8,361 bases of DNA, from contig JAJPEB010000052.1 of assembly GCA_023252315.1 (NCBI GenBank), positions 1 through 8,361 on the forward strand, read 5' to 3'. Shown here in pieces: positions 1 to 6,249 of the stretch. Positions within the stretch are counted from its first letter, which is position 1; each line of letters opens with the position of its first letter. This DNA is from Candidatus Woesearchaeota archaeon (lineage in GTDB: Archaea; Nanobdellota; Nanobdellia; Woesearchaeales; UBA525). The position numbers and the translations under genes were made by a program. The notes beneath the pieces are model-generated. The model made no database searches, had not been told where the DNA came from, and worked only from the letters and a program-made list of their open reading frames with translations.

Positions 1-474
1 CTCACCGTAGTGGCGGACGGCAACTACACCCTCGACCTTATCCTCTCCCCGACCTTCTCCGAGCTCGACGAGCTGGGCGCGGGCGACGAGGACGTGCCGA
101 GCATCGCGCCCGCGCGCATGGGCCCGAGCGTCCTCACCATCGCCGCGATCGTCGCGATCGTGGCCGCAGGCGCTGCGAGCGCCTGGCTCGTGCACCGCAG
201 GAACAGCCGCGGCGCGAGCGCATCACCTCAAGGGACGGGCGGCGCTCCCGCGCTGCGCTCGGAGGAGGGAGAGGACGGGGACGACGAGTTCACGGCGCAA
301 GTCGTCGCGGCGCTGCGCGCGCACGGCGGCAGGGCGACGCAGCGCGACCTGCGCCGCGAGGTCCCGTTCTCCGAGGCGAAGGTATCGCTCGTGCTCACGC
401 AGCTCGAGGCGCAGGGCCGCGTGCAGCGCATCCGCAAGGGGCGCGGCAACGTCGTGGTGCTCAAGAAGGAGTGA
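1..474 (+). CDS. C-terminal part of a membrane-anchored winged-helix protein (5' end outside window)
   Basis: The frame is open to the left edge, so only the last 157 residues are visible and the true start lies outside; the in-frame GTG at base 10 is probably internal. In order: a short, presumably extracytoplasmic stretch with a Thr/Asp-rich beta-like end; one hydrophobic helix at about visible residues 43-64, followed by the basic HRR stop-transfer residues; a Gly/Ser/Glu-rich linker; and a C-terminal winged helix-turn-helix (about 96-157) with the pattern of a MarR/ArsR-like domain (helices around VVAALRAHGG and SLVLTQLEAQG, then a basic wing RIRKGRGNVVVL). Archaea encode many such proteins, with an outer domain, one membrane span and a cytoplasmic winged helix. 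By that precedent this may be a membrane-tethered sensor/regulator, but the target is unknown. It converges with rtcB, with only six bases between the stop codons. Confidence 0.8.
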   Translation, partial: LTVVADGNYTLDLILSPTFSELDELGAGDEDVPSIAPARMGPSVLTIAAIVAIVAAGAASAWLVHRRNSRGASASPQGTGGAPALRSEEGEDGDDEFTAQVVAALRAHGGRATQRDLRREVPFSEAKVSLVLTQLEAQGRVQRIRKGRGNVVVLKKE

Positions 475-480
475 TGCTGC

Positions 481-1905
481 TCAGCCCTTGAGCACGCCGA
501 CCGGCACGAGGCGCGCGACCTTGCGCGCGATGCCCGCCGCGTCCGAGACCTCGACGACCTCGTCCACGTCCTTGTACGCGCCTGGCGCCTCCTCCGAGAC
601 GCCGTTGCGCGAGGCCGCCTTGACCGTGATGCCGCGCGCGGCGAGGCCCGCCTCGACATCGGCAGAGGGGAACTCCTGCTTCGCGCGCGTGCGCGACATG
701 AGGCGCCCTGCCCCGTGCGCGGTGCTCCCGAACGTGCGCTCGAGCGAGCCCTGCGCGCCGACGAGCACGTAGCTCGCGGTGCCCATGCTGCCCGGGATGA
801 GCACGGGCTGGCCGACATCGCGGTACGCCTCGGGCACGTCGCCGCTGCCCGCGGGCAACGCGCGCGTGGCGCCCTTGCGGTGCACGATGAGCTCGCGCAT
901 CGCGCCGCCGACGAGGTGCGTCTCGCGCTTCGCGATGTTGTGGCACACGTCGTAGACGGTGCGCGCCTGCGCGCGCTCGCCGAAGACCTCCTGCAGCGCG
1001 AGGCGCACCTGGTGGCCGAGGATGTGCCTGTTGCAGAACGCGAAGTTCGCGGCGGCGTTCATGGCGCCCCAGTAGCTGCGCGCGACGTCGCTGCCGATCG
1101 GCGCGTACATGAGGTCGCGGTCCGGCAGGCTGCGCGCGATCTCGGGCAGCGTGTCCTCGATGCGCTTGATGTACTCCGTGCAGATCTGGTGGCCGAAGCC
1201 TCGCGATCCGCAGTGGATCATGGCGACGAGCTGGCCTGGCCCCGAGATGCCGAAGCTGCGCGCGACGTCGGGGAGGTAGATCTCGTCGACGGCCTGCAGC
1301 TCGATGAAGTGGTTGCCCGCGCCGACCGTGCCGAGCTGGTTGCGCCCGCGCTGGGTCGCGCGCTTGGGGACGGCAGCAGGGTCCGCGCCGGGAAGGCGGC
1401 CGTTCGCCTCGCAGCGCGCGAGATCGTCCGCGTCGCCGTAGCCGTGCGCGAGCGCCCAATGCGCGCCCTCGGCCATGACGCGCGTGAACTCCGCCTCGGA
1501 GAGCCTTATGCCCTCGCCGCCGACGCCTACGGGACATGATTTCGCGAGCGCGGCGAGCAGCTCGCCCATGCGCGCCGTCGCGTCCTCCCTGCGCAGTCCC
1601 GTCGCGAGCAGGCGCACGCCGCAGTTGATGTCGTAGCCCACGGCGGCAGGGCTGATGATGCCGTCGTGCGCGTCGAACGCCGCGACGCCGCCCACGCTCA
1701 TGCCGTAGCCCTGGTGCGCGTCGGGCATGACGATGCTCGCGCCCACGATGCCGGGCAGCGCGGCGACGTTGCACGCCTGCGCGAGGCTCTGGTCCTCGAG
1801 CATCTTCCTGAGGAGCTCCTCGCTCGCGAAGATGCGCACGGGAACGCGCATCTTGCCGGTGGGCGCGATGGCGTAGACGTGCTCGCTCTCCTTGACGATG
1901 TCCAT
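481..1905 (-). CDS. rtcB: RtcB tRNA-splicing ligase (3'-phosphate / 5'-hydroxyl RNA ligase)
   Basis: This is a 474-residue protein, close to the usual archaeal length and colinear with RtcB throughout, without an intein. RtcB joins a 2',3'-cyclic phosphate or 3'-phosphate RNA end to a 5'-hydroxyl end using GTP and Mn2+, sealing tRNA exons after intron removal. All metal and catalytic positions known from Pyrococcus RtcB are recognisable: Asp92 and Cys95 in YDINCGVR, His199 in GAGNHFIEL, His231 in IHCGSRG, His322 in CHNIAKRE, and the guanylylated His397 in STAHGAGRLMSR. The frame is open further upstream, but ATG at 1905 is chosen because homology starts with MDIVKESEHVYAIAPTG and a TATA-like box is centred 26 bases before it. 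The archease gene lies 31 bases upstream on the same strand. Nothing suggests loss of function. Confidence 0.97.
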   Translation of the reverse strand: MDIVKESEHVYAIAPTGKMRVPVRIFASEELLRKMLEDQSLAQACNVAALPGIVGASIVMPDAHQGYGMSVGGVAAFDAHDGIISPAAVGYDINCGVRLLATGLRREDATARMGELLAALAKSCPVGVGGEGIRLSEAEFTRVMAEGAHWALAHGYGDADDLARCEANGRLPGADPAAVPKRATQRGRNQLGTVGAGNHFIELQAVDEIYLPDVARSFGISGPGQLVAMIHCGSRGFGHQICTEYIKRIEDTLPEIARSLPDRDLMYAPIGSDVARSYWGAMNAAANFAFCNRHILGHQVRLALQEVFGERAQARTVYDVCHNIAKRETHLVGGAMRELIVHRKGATRALPAGSGDVPEAYRDVGQPVLIPGSMGTASYVLVGAQGSLERTFGSTAHGAGRLMSRTRAKQEFPSADVEAGLAARGITVKAASRNGVSEEAPGAYKDVDEVVEVSDAAGIARKVARLVPVGVLKG

Positions 1906-1927
1906 GGGGCGCGGCAATGCGTGGCCC

Positions 1928-1934
1928 TTTAAAA
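1928..1934 (-). promoter_or_regulatory. TATA-like box of rtcB
   Basis: In gene sense this reads TTTTAAA flanked by G runs. It sits in the 31-base gap between archease and rtcB, centred about 26 bases before the rtcB ATG. That is the archaeal TATA-to-start-site distance, so a leaderless rtcB transcript separate from, or additional to, archease read-through is likely. Box identity and spacing are seen; promoter activity is inferred. Confidence 0.6.
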
Positions 1935-1936
1935 CC

Positions 1937-2356
1937 CTAGATGTCCACGACCGCCTGCAGCACCCACGTGCCGTCCTCGCGCCGATCGACGAGCATCTCG
2001 TGGTACGTGATCGCCTTGAGGTTGCCGCCGCTCCCGCGGATGTCGCCGCCGACGAGCGTCGCGCGCAGCGCGTACCCATCCTCGTCGCGCGCGATCGCGA
2101 GCCCCTGCACTGCCGACGGGAGGAAGCGCTGCGTGTCCATGAGGAAGATGACCTGGTCGAGCGCCTCGAAGAGCAGGCGGCGCAGGTCCCTTGCGCGCGC
2201 CTCGATCGGAACCGAGCGCTCGTGCGCGATGCCCGCGGGGTCCGTCGCGATCGCGGACGTCGCTACGATAGCGTTGCCGAAGGCCTCCTCGAGCGTCTCG
2301 CCGTACGCGCGGAACTTCGCGTCGGCCGTGTGCTCGAGGAGCTCGTAGGGCTGCAT
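1937..2356 (-). CDS. Archease, RtcB cofactor protein
   Basis: This 139-residue protein has the usual archease length. It begins MQPYELLEHTADAKFRAYG, the family's typical N-terminus, with Asp12 in the HTAD motif. It ends in VVDI, so Asp138 and the terminal carboxylate are in place to form the known metal site with Asp12. The KAITYHEM strand (residues 114-121) is also characteristic. Archease speeds up guanylylation of RtcB and lets it turn over repeatedly, and the two genes are often neighbours, as here. The frame stays open upstream to 2563, but that extension has no resemblance to the family; ATG at 2356 is chosen from the homology start and from a TATA-like box centred 27 bases before it. 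It lies upstream of rtcB on the same strand and is divergent from the gene at 2459. Confidence 0.95.
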   Translation of the reverse strand: MQPYELLEHTADAKFRAYGETLEEAFGNAIVATSAIATDPAGIAHERSVPIEARARDLRRLLFEALDQVIFLMDTQRFLPSAVQGLAIARDEDGYALRATLVGGDIRGSGGNLKAITYHEMLVDRREDGTWVLQAVVDI

Positions 2357-2378
2357 GCTGCGCGAGGTCGCGCGGGCG

Positions 2379-2387
2379 TAGATAAAG
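2379..2387 (-). promoter_or_regulatory. TATA-like box of the archease gene
   Basis: In gene sense this reads CTTTATCTA, the most A/T-rich stretch before the archease ATG and centred about 27 bases upstream of it. It fits a leaderless archaeal promoter. It shares the 102-base divergent spacer (2357-2458) with the box at 2431; no operator-like repeat was seen between them. Confidence 0.55.
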
Positions 2388-2430
2388 ATGGCGGAATGCC
2401 AGGACAAAGACGTCTTCCAGGGAAACCGAG

Positions 2431-2436
2431 TTAAAG
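2431..2436 (+). promoter_or_regulatory. TATA-like box of the gene at 2459
   Basis: This reads TTAAAG inside GAGTTAAAGG, centred about 26 bases before the ATG at 2459. No Shine-Dalgarno-like sequence lies just before that ATG, consistent with a leaderless message. Confidence 0.5.
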
Positions 2437-2458
2437 GGCTCCCGAATACCGCACGCCC

Positions 2459-2965
2459 ATGGCAGGCACCGGCTGGAGCATCCGCTACGACGGCGGCGAA
2501 TTCACGCTCGCGCGATCGGGAATCTACGTCCCCAACCTCGGCGTCGCGCGTGCGCAGGTCCACAGGCTCGTTCTCGAAGGCGGCGGATCATGCAGGGACC
2601 AGCGGGAATGGAGAGGGGCGGCCCATGAGGCGGTCGGCTGGTACAACACGTGGCACTTCCAAGACCTCCTCTTCGCGAAAGGAGTGCTCCTCACCCTGCG
2701 CGGCGAGACGCAGAGGACGCGCGCGACGTACTGCAATCCCTCGTACGTTCCCCGTGGAGAGATTCCCTGGGAGAGAAGGGATCGCAAAGGGCGCCTGGTC
2801 GCCACGAATAGGGGCATCCGGGGAAGGATCGCGGGCCCCGACGATCGCGGCACGCTGGAGATCGTCGCGGAAGGATACAGGGAGCTTCCGGAGGAGCGTC
2901 GCTCGCCTGAGGAGCTGCTCGCGCTGCCGCTTCCCCCCTACCTGATGCTCACCGCCGGGAAATAG
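2459..2965 (+). CDS. Unrecognised 168-residue protein
   Basis: I do not recognise a family. The protein is soluble-looking, without signal peptide or membrane span. It is rich in Arg, Gly and aromatic residues, with a beta-type N-terminal half (IRYDGGEFTLARSGIYV), a central stretch with many Trp/Tyr/His (AVGWYNTWHFQDLLF, about residues 58-72), and a Pro/Leu-rich C-terminus (LALPLPPYLML). Two cysteines (residues 45 and 93) are not arranged as an obvious metal site. ATG at 2459 is supported by a TATA-like box 26 bases upstream. Codon choice is less extremely GC-ending than in rtcB or endonuclease IV (several AGG, AGA and GGA codons), which may mean weaker expression or later acquisition. It is divergent from archease and ends 37 bases before the Dph2-like gene, whose own TATA-like box lies in that gap. 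Confidence 0.75.
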   Translation: MAGTGWSIRYDGGEFTLARSGIYVPNLGVARAQVHRLVLEGGGSCRDQREWRGAAHEAVGWYNTWHFQDLLFAKGVLLTLRGETQRTRATYCNPSYVPRGEIPWERRDRKGRLVATNRGIRGRIAGPDDRGTLEIVAEGYRELPEERRSPEELLALPLPPYLMLTAGK

Positions 2966-2970
2966 GCGGG

Positions 2971-2979
2971 GTTTTTAAC
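2971..2979 (+). promoter_or_regulatory. TATA-like box of the Dph2-like gene, possibly also a T-run stop signal
   Basis: This reads GTTTTTAAC and begins six bases after the upstream gene's stop codon. It is centred about 28 bases before the ATG at 3003. The five-T run on the coding strand could also help end the upstream transcript, since archaeal termination uses T runs. The dual role is inferred. Confidence 0.55.
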
Positions 2980-3002
2980 GCGCAGAGGCTCTCCCCCCGC
3001 CC

Positions 3003-3668
3003 ATGAAGCTCGCGTTCGTCGACGTGCGGTACAAGAAGCGGGTCGTGCTGCCCCAGGATTTCCTTGACATGCTCCCGCAGAAGGTCATCCTCTTCCTCAA
3101 CATCCAGTTCCACCACCAGTACGCGGACCTCAAGGCGCAGATCGAGGCGACGGGGCGCGAGGTCATGACGGTGCGCCCCAAGCACGCGTGGCACGAGGGG
3201 CAGATCCTCGGCTGTTCCGTCGAGGAGTGGATGGAGGGGCAGGACGCGTTCGTGTACGTGGGCGACGGGCTCTTCCACCCCAAGGCGGTGCTCTTCGCGA
3301 ACACACAGCCGATGTTCATCCACGACCCCAAGACGGGCAAGAGCCGCACGCTCACGAAGCAGGACATCGCGCAGATCGAGGGGTCGCGCAAGGGGGCGAT
3401 CGCGACGTTCTACTCGAGCCAGCATGTCGGCATGCTGCTCACGACGAAGTACGGGCAGGCGCGCATCGAGCAGGCGCTCAAGCTGCGCGAGAAGTTCCCG
3501 GACAAGGCGTTCCACTTCCTGCTCGCGGACGTGATCGACTTCTCCAAGCTCGAGGACTTCCCGTTCATCCAGTGCTACGTCAACACCGCGTGCCCGCGCA
3601 TCATGGACGACAACGAGAAGGTGCCAAGGCCCATGGTGAACATCTCGGATCTGGGGATCGTGTGGTAG
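3003..3668 (+). CDS. Dph1/Dph2-family protein lacking the N-terminal domain
   Basis: This 221-residue protein matches the second and third domains of archaeal Dph2, the non-canonical radical-SAM enzyme that attaches a 3-amino-3-carboxypropyl group to the target histidine of elongation factor 2 (first step of diphthamide synthesis). Visible hallmarks are Cys71 in GQILGCS, the VGDGLFHPKA loop, the KYGQAR motif (about 149-154) and Cys197 in VNTACPRIMDD. The Cys71-Cys197 spacing of 126 is close to that between the second and third cluster cysteines of Pyrococcus Dph2 (163 and 287). The first domain, about 90 residues with the first cluster cysteine, is absent: usual length is around 340. It is not encoded just upstream, where another gene ends and a TATA-like box sits 28 bases before this ATG. 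It may be a divergent paralogue, or Cys191 may supply the missing ligand. No other diphthamide gene is in the window. Confidence 0.85.
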   Translation: MKLAFVDVRYKKRVVLPQDFLDMLPQKVILFLNIQFHHQYADLKAQIEATGREVMTVRPKHAWHEGQILGCSVEEWMEGQDAFVYVGDGLFHPKAVLFANTQPMFIHDPKTGKSRTLTKQDIAQIEGSRKGAIATFYSSQHVGMLLTTKYGQARIEQALKLREKFPDKAFHFLLADVIDFSKLEDFPFIQCYVNTACPRIMDDNEKVPRPMVNISDLGIVW

Positions 3669-3695
3669 ACAGGCAGCGGCGCCATAGAGCGAACG

Positions 3696-3703
3696 CATAA
3701 ATA
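3696..3703 (+). promoter_or_regulatory. TATA-like box of the gene at 3725
   Basis: This reads CATAAATA in the 56-base gap after the Dph2-like gene. It is centred about 25 bases before the GTG at 3725 and 28 before the ATG at 3728, so it fits either start and a leaderless transcript. Confidence 0.6.
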
Positions 3704-3724
3704 CACGCCCGCCACCCCGAAGAA

Positions 3725-4288
3725 GTGATGAAGCAGGTCGCGAGCCTGGCAGCGTCCACGTTCTATGAAGGGAGATTTCCTCATCCGCTCGGCAAGACCT
3801 GGTACGAACACCAGCTCCCGTGCCTCGCGGAACTCTACGACGCGCTCAGGCGACTCATGCCTGAATCCGCCTCCGTGTACCGGGTCGACTTCGAGGGCGT
3901 GGCGGGGATCCTGCGCAAGATGCCCAAGCCGCTCGCGTCGACCGTGCTCGGCGCTCCCGCATCGCTCTGGTGCGGCCTCGGGCGCAAGGCGCTGCACGTC
4001 CTGCGGGGAGGGCAGTACTCGGAGAGGCGGGAGCTGGCCGGCGTCGAGGAGATCATCTGCGACATCGGCGCGCAGGCCCTCAACAGGGAGAGGCTCGAAG
4101 GGCACGGGGAGGTGCGCGTGTGGGGATCGCAGCGCTGCGACGCGCTCACGGTCGGCATCAGGCACGAGACGAGCCTGGGCAACATGACCGCGGTGCACGA
4201 CGGCTCGGGGTTCAGCATGTTCCCGCAGCGCTACGGCGTGCGCGAGCTGTGCTATCTGCTGCATGGCGTCCGCGCGCCCGAGCGGTGA
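3725..4288 (+). CDS. Unrecognised 187-residue soluble protein
   Basis: No family recognised. The protein has no signal peptide or membrane span and mixes helices with strands. Its most distinctive segment, about residues 105-160, looks like an alternating beta region (VEEIICDIGAQAL, then EVRVWGSQRCDALTVGIRHET). It has five scattered cysteines (33, 83, 112, 138, 176), no two in a close CxxC pair. The start is ambiguous between adjacent codons GTG 3725 and ATG 3728; both fit the TATA-like box, and ATG would give 186 residues. GC-ending codons are consistent with real coding. It is convergent with the nuclease gene; the 96 bases between the two stops (4289-4384) hold no reading frame and only weak short inverted repeats. 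Confidence 0.75.
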   Translation: MMKQVASLAASTFYEGRFPHPLGKTWYEHQLPCLAELYDALRRLMPESASVYRVDFEGVAGILRKMPKPLASTVLGAPASLWCGLGRKALHVLRGGQYSERRELAGVEEIICDIGAQALNRERLEGHGEVRVWGSQRCDALTVGIRHETSLGNMTAVHDGSGFSMFPQRYGVRELCYLLHGVRAPER

Positions 4289-4384
4289 TGCGATCGATCT
4301 AGCCCAGAGGACATCGAGCGCTCCGCAGGGGAGAGCGGCGCGAGGCGGCGCAGGGACAGATCCGCGCCCTCTGCGACAGGAGGA

Positions 4385-5176
4385 CTACTTCTCCTGCCTG
4401 CCGCGTCCCCCGACCTGCACGAGCACGCCATCGGCATAGTCCGCGATCCTCCTGTTCCCGAAGCACAGCTCGTAGTACTCGCACTGGCCCGTCGACCACT
4501 TGCACAGCGGTCCTGGCCGCATCGGGTAGTCCTCGATGCGCGCGCTCGCGGTCCTCGCGTGCACGTCGTGCACCTCGCGGCGCGCGCTCGTCTTGTAGTC
4601 GAGGATGTACGTGCGGCCGTCCTCCTCGTGCACCGCGTCCGCGTAGCCGCGCACGTTGTCGCGCGCCGAGCGCAGCTCGATCTCGCAGCGCGGCTTCACG
4701 CGCTCGAGCGCCTGCGCGAGCGTGAGGTCGGGGTAGCGCCTGAGCCTGCCGAGGAGGTAGTGGAAGAAGTTCGTGACCATGACCTTCGTCTCCTCGTAGT
4801 ACGACTCGACCTGCGAGGGAGGAAGCCCCAGCTCGTCGAGCTCGCCGCGCGCGTCGGCCCACGCCTTGCGGAAGAGCTCGTGGAGCACGACCTTCGCCGT
4901 GATCGGGAACGCGCTGTCGGGCACGGCCGAGAGGTCCTTCGCGTAGAACTCCTCGAGGACCTTGTGCGTCACGCTCCCGCGCACGAGGTGGATGGACTTG
5001 CCCGACGGCAGGCGCGCGATGTAGCGGTAGAAGTACTTGCGCGGGCACTGCTTGTAGGTCAGGATGCTGCTCGGCGACTGGAGGCGGGGCTTCGCCACAG
5101 GCGCGGGCTGCTCCCCGGGCGGCGCGCTCGCGCTCGGCGCGCGGTCTCCCGAGAAGTCGAGCAGCGTCTTCATCAT
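4385..5176 (-). CDS. PD-(D/E)XK (RecB/Cas4-like) nuclease with Fe-S cysteines and a short core
   Basis: The 263-residue protein carries the motif set of RecB/Cas4-type exonucleases: Cys44 in YKQCPRKYFYRY, His71 in RGSVTHKVLEEFY, Asp180 in GYADAV, Asp193 and Lys195 in ILDYKTS, and C-terminal Cys225, Cys232 and Cys238 in PLCKWSTGQCEYYELC. Together with Cys44 these can hold a 4Fe-4S cluster as in Cas4 and AddB. No other cas gene or repeat array is present, so a stand-alone DNA-processing or repair role is more likely than CRISPR adaptation. Only 30 residues separate Lys195 from Cys225; relatives usually have roughly 80, including a QxxxY helix that is not visible here, so an internal segment seems missing. 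The first 30 residues are Pro/Ala-rich linker. The first of two adjacent ATGs (5176) fits the TATA-like box; the second is 5173. Confidence 0.85.
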   Translation of the reverse strand: MMKTLLDFSGDRAPSASAPPGEQPAPVAKPRLQSPSSILTYKQCPRKYFYRYIARLPSGKSIHLVRGSVTHKVLEEFYAKDLSAVPDSAFPITAKVVLHELFRKAWADARGELDELGLPPSQVESYYEETKVMVTNFFHYLLGRLRRYPDLTLAQALERVKPRCEIELRSARDNVRGYADAVHEEDGRTYILDYKTSARREVHDVHARTASARIEDYPMRPGPLCKWSTGQCEYYELCFGNRRIADYADGVLVQVGGRGRQEK

Positions 5177-5199
5177 GCACGGGAGATGGCTCTCGGCGC

Positions 5200-5210
5200 T
5201 TTAAAAATAT
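5200..5210 (-). promoter_or_regulatory. TATA-like box of the nuclease gene
   Basis: In gene sense this is ATATTTTTAAA, the longest A/T-only stretch in the window, about 27-29 bases before the ATG at 5176. It lies in the 122-base divergent spacer (5177-5298) shared with the operon that starts at 5299. Confidence 0.65.
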
Positions 5211-5268
5211 GTTGCCCGGGGACGGCTTGTGGTCGTGCGGGGAATCAGGGAGTTGCCCCTCCGAAGCC

Positions 5269-5275
5269 TATTTAA
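5269..5275 (+). promoter_or_regulatory. TATA-like box of the 5299/endonuclease IV operon
   Basis: This reads TATTTAA, preceded by the purine-rich CGAAG that may act as a TFB recognition element, and is centred 27 bases before the ATG at 5299. It probably drives both the gene at 5299 and the overlapping endonuclease IV gene, since no box is visible before the latter. Confidence 0.65.
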
Positions 5276-5298
5276 GCACCCCGCGGGGAGAGGCCCCG

Positions 5299-6249
5299 AT
5301 GCATTTCCTCGCACGTATCCTGCACGGCGGCAGCGCGGTGAGCGACGAGCTCTCGCGCGACGAGAACCGCTTCCAGGACGACATGCGGCGCTTCCTCGCG
5401 TCCTTCGCGATGAAGCAGGACGTGCTGCGCGCGCTGCTCGCGGGCGAGCCCATCTCCATGCACCTCTACAAGCTCCAGGAGGCGCTGCGCGAGGAGGCGG
5501 CCTCGATCGAGGAGGGCGAGCGCGCGGAGAAGGAGATCCTGCAGGACCTCAAGTACCTCTCGCGCGAGCACTACATCCGCGAGCTCGACGACCTCTGCGC
5601 GCAGCTCGCGGGGGCGCGCACGCGCGACGCGTACCTGCGCACGATCCTCTCCGAGCTGCACGACACGCTGCTGAGCGAGGCGCGCAAGGTGCGCCGCCTG
5701 CTCGCGGGCGAGACCGACATCGCGATCGGCCAGGCGGTGCTCGACCTGCTCATGATCGAGCGCCATCTCGTCGAGAAGCTCTCGGCCGCCGAGGACTTCC
5801 GCAGGCTCTTCGCGGACCTGCGCCTGGGCACCTGGCGGCGCGGGCAGGTGGAGATGGTGCACCAGCGCCTGCGCGAGCAGCTCGAGGGCATCATGCGCAA
5901 CGTCGAGCCGGGACCCGACGGCACGCTGCGCAGCACGGACGGCCACTACATCTCCGCGCTGACCGCACGCATCTTCAACCTCCTCGAGCAGGCGATCATG
6001 CGCGCGGTCTCCGACGGCAGCATCGGGGACCACCCCGCGGTCGACGCGGAGTACGTGCAGAGCGACCTCTTCGACCGCCTCGTGCGCGACGAGATCCGCG
6101 TCGACAAGGCGGCCGGCAAGTACGTGCCGTCCGAGCGCACCATCTCGGGCTTCGTCGCGATCTTCCGCGAGATCTACGCAGGCGCGCAGGCGGGCGGCGC
6201 GAGCGGCGACGGCGGCGCGCAGGGCATGCGCGCGCAGGCGGGCGCATGA
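5299..6249 (+). CDS. Unrecognised 316-residue helical protein, co-transcribed with endonuclease IV
   Basis: No family recognised. The protein is almost wholly alpha-helical and highly charged, with coiled-coil-like stretches at about residues 20-100 and 115-200. A phrase recurs 87 residues apart (LLAGEPIS at 47-54 and LLAGETDI at 134-141), each beside a basic helix, hinting at an internal repeat. After a more varied segment (about 205-290) it ends in a low-complexity Gly/Ala/Gln tail (about 294-316). There is no signal peptide or membrane span. The frame is open upstream to 5209, but ATG at 5299 is chosen because a TATA-like box lies 27 bases before it and the upstream codons look non-coding. 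Its TGA overlaps the ATG of endonuclease IV by four bases, so translation is probably coupled and a role linked to DNA damage is conceivable, by context only. Confidence 0.8.
   Translation: MHFLARILHGGSAVSDELSRDENRFQDDMRRFLASFAMKQDVLRALLAGEPISMHLYKLQEALREEAASIEEGERAEKEILQDLKYLSREHYIRELDDLCAQLAGARTRDAYLRTILSELHDTLLSEARKVRRLLAGETDIAIGQAVLDLLMIERHLVEKLSAAEDFRRLFADLRLGTWRRGQVEMVHQRLREQLEGIMRNVEPGPDGTLRSTDGHYISALTARIFNLLEQAIMRAVSDGSIGDHPAVDAEYVQSDLFDRLVRDEIRVDKAAGKYVPSERTISGFVAIFREIYAGAQAGGASGDGGAQGMRAQAGA

Noticed and set aside
488..1932. Long open frames on the plus strand opposite rtcB and archease.
   Set aside because: They are by-products of very GC-rich coding sequence: Arg/Ala-rich products without domains, while the minus strand carries a complete RtcB and archease.
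1906..2079. A longer RtcB start at 2079.
   Set aside because: It would overlap the archease gene, adds an Arg/Ser/Cys-rich segment unlike RtcB, and ignores the TATA-like box and homology start at 1905.
3725..3733. A box C-like GTGATGA, which might suggest a C/D guide RNA.
   Set aside because: It is the start region of a coding sequence (GTG-ATG-AAG), and no properly spaced box D or D'/C' pair was seen.
4289..4384. Short inverted repeats between the convergent genes (for example CGCTC/GAGCG near 4319-4337) as a terminator.
   Set aside because: The arms are only 4-6 bp, expected by chance at this GC content, and no T-run follows.
4385..5176. The nuclease as a CRISPR-associated Cas4 belonging to a CRISPR locus.
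   Set aside because: No repeat-spacer array and no other cas gene is present; the same fold is common in stand-alone archaeal nucleases.
4299..5180. An Arg/Ala-rich minus-strand frame of about 290 codons across the nuclease gene.
   Set aside because: It is out of phase with the nuclease frame, which holds all the motifs, and it has no recognisable domain.
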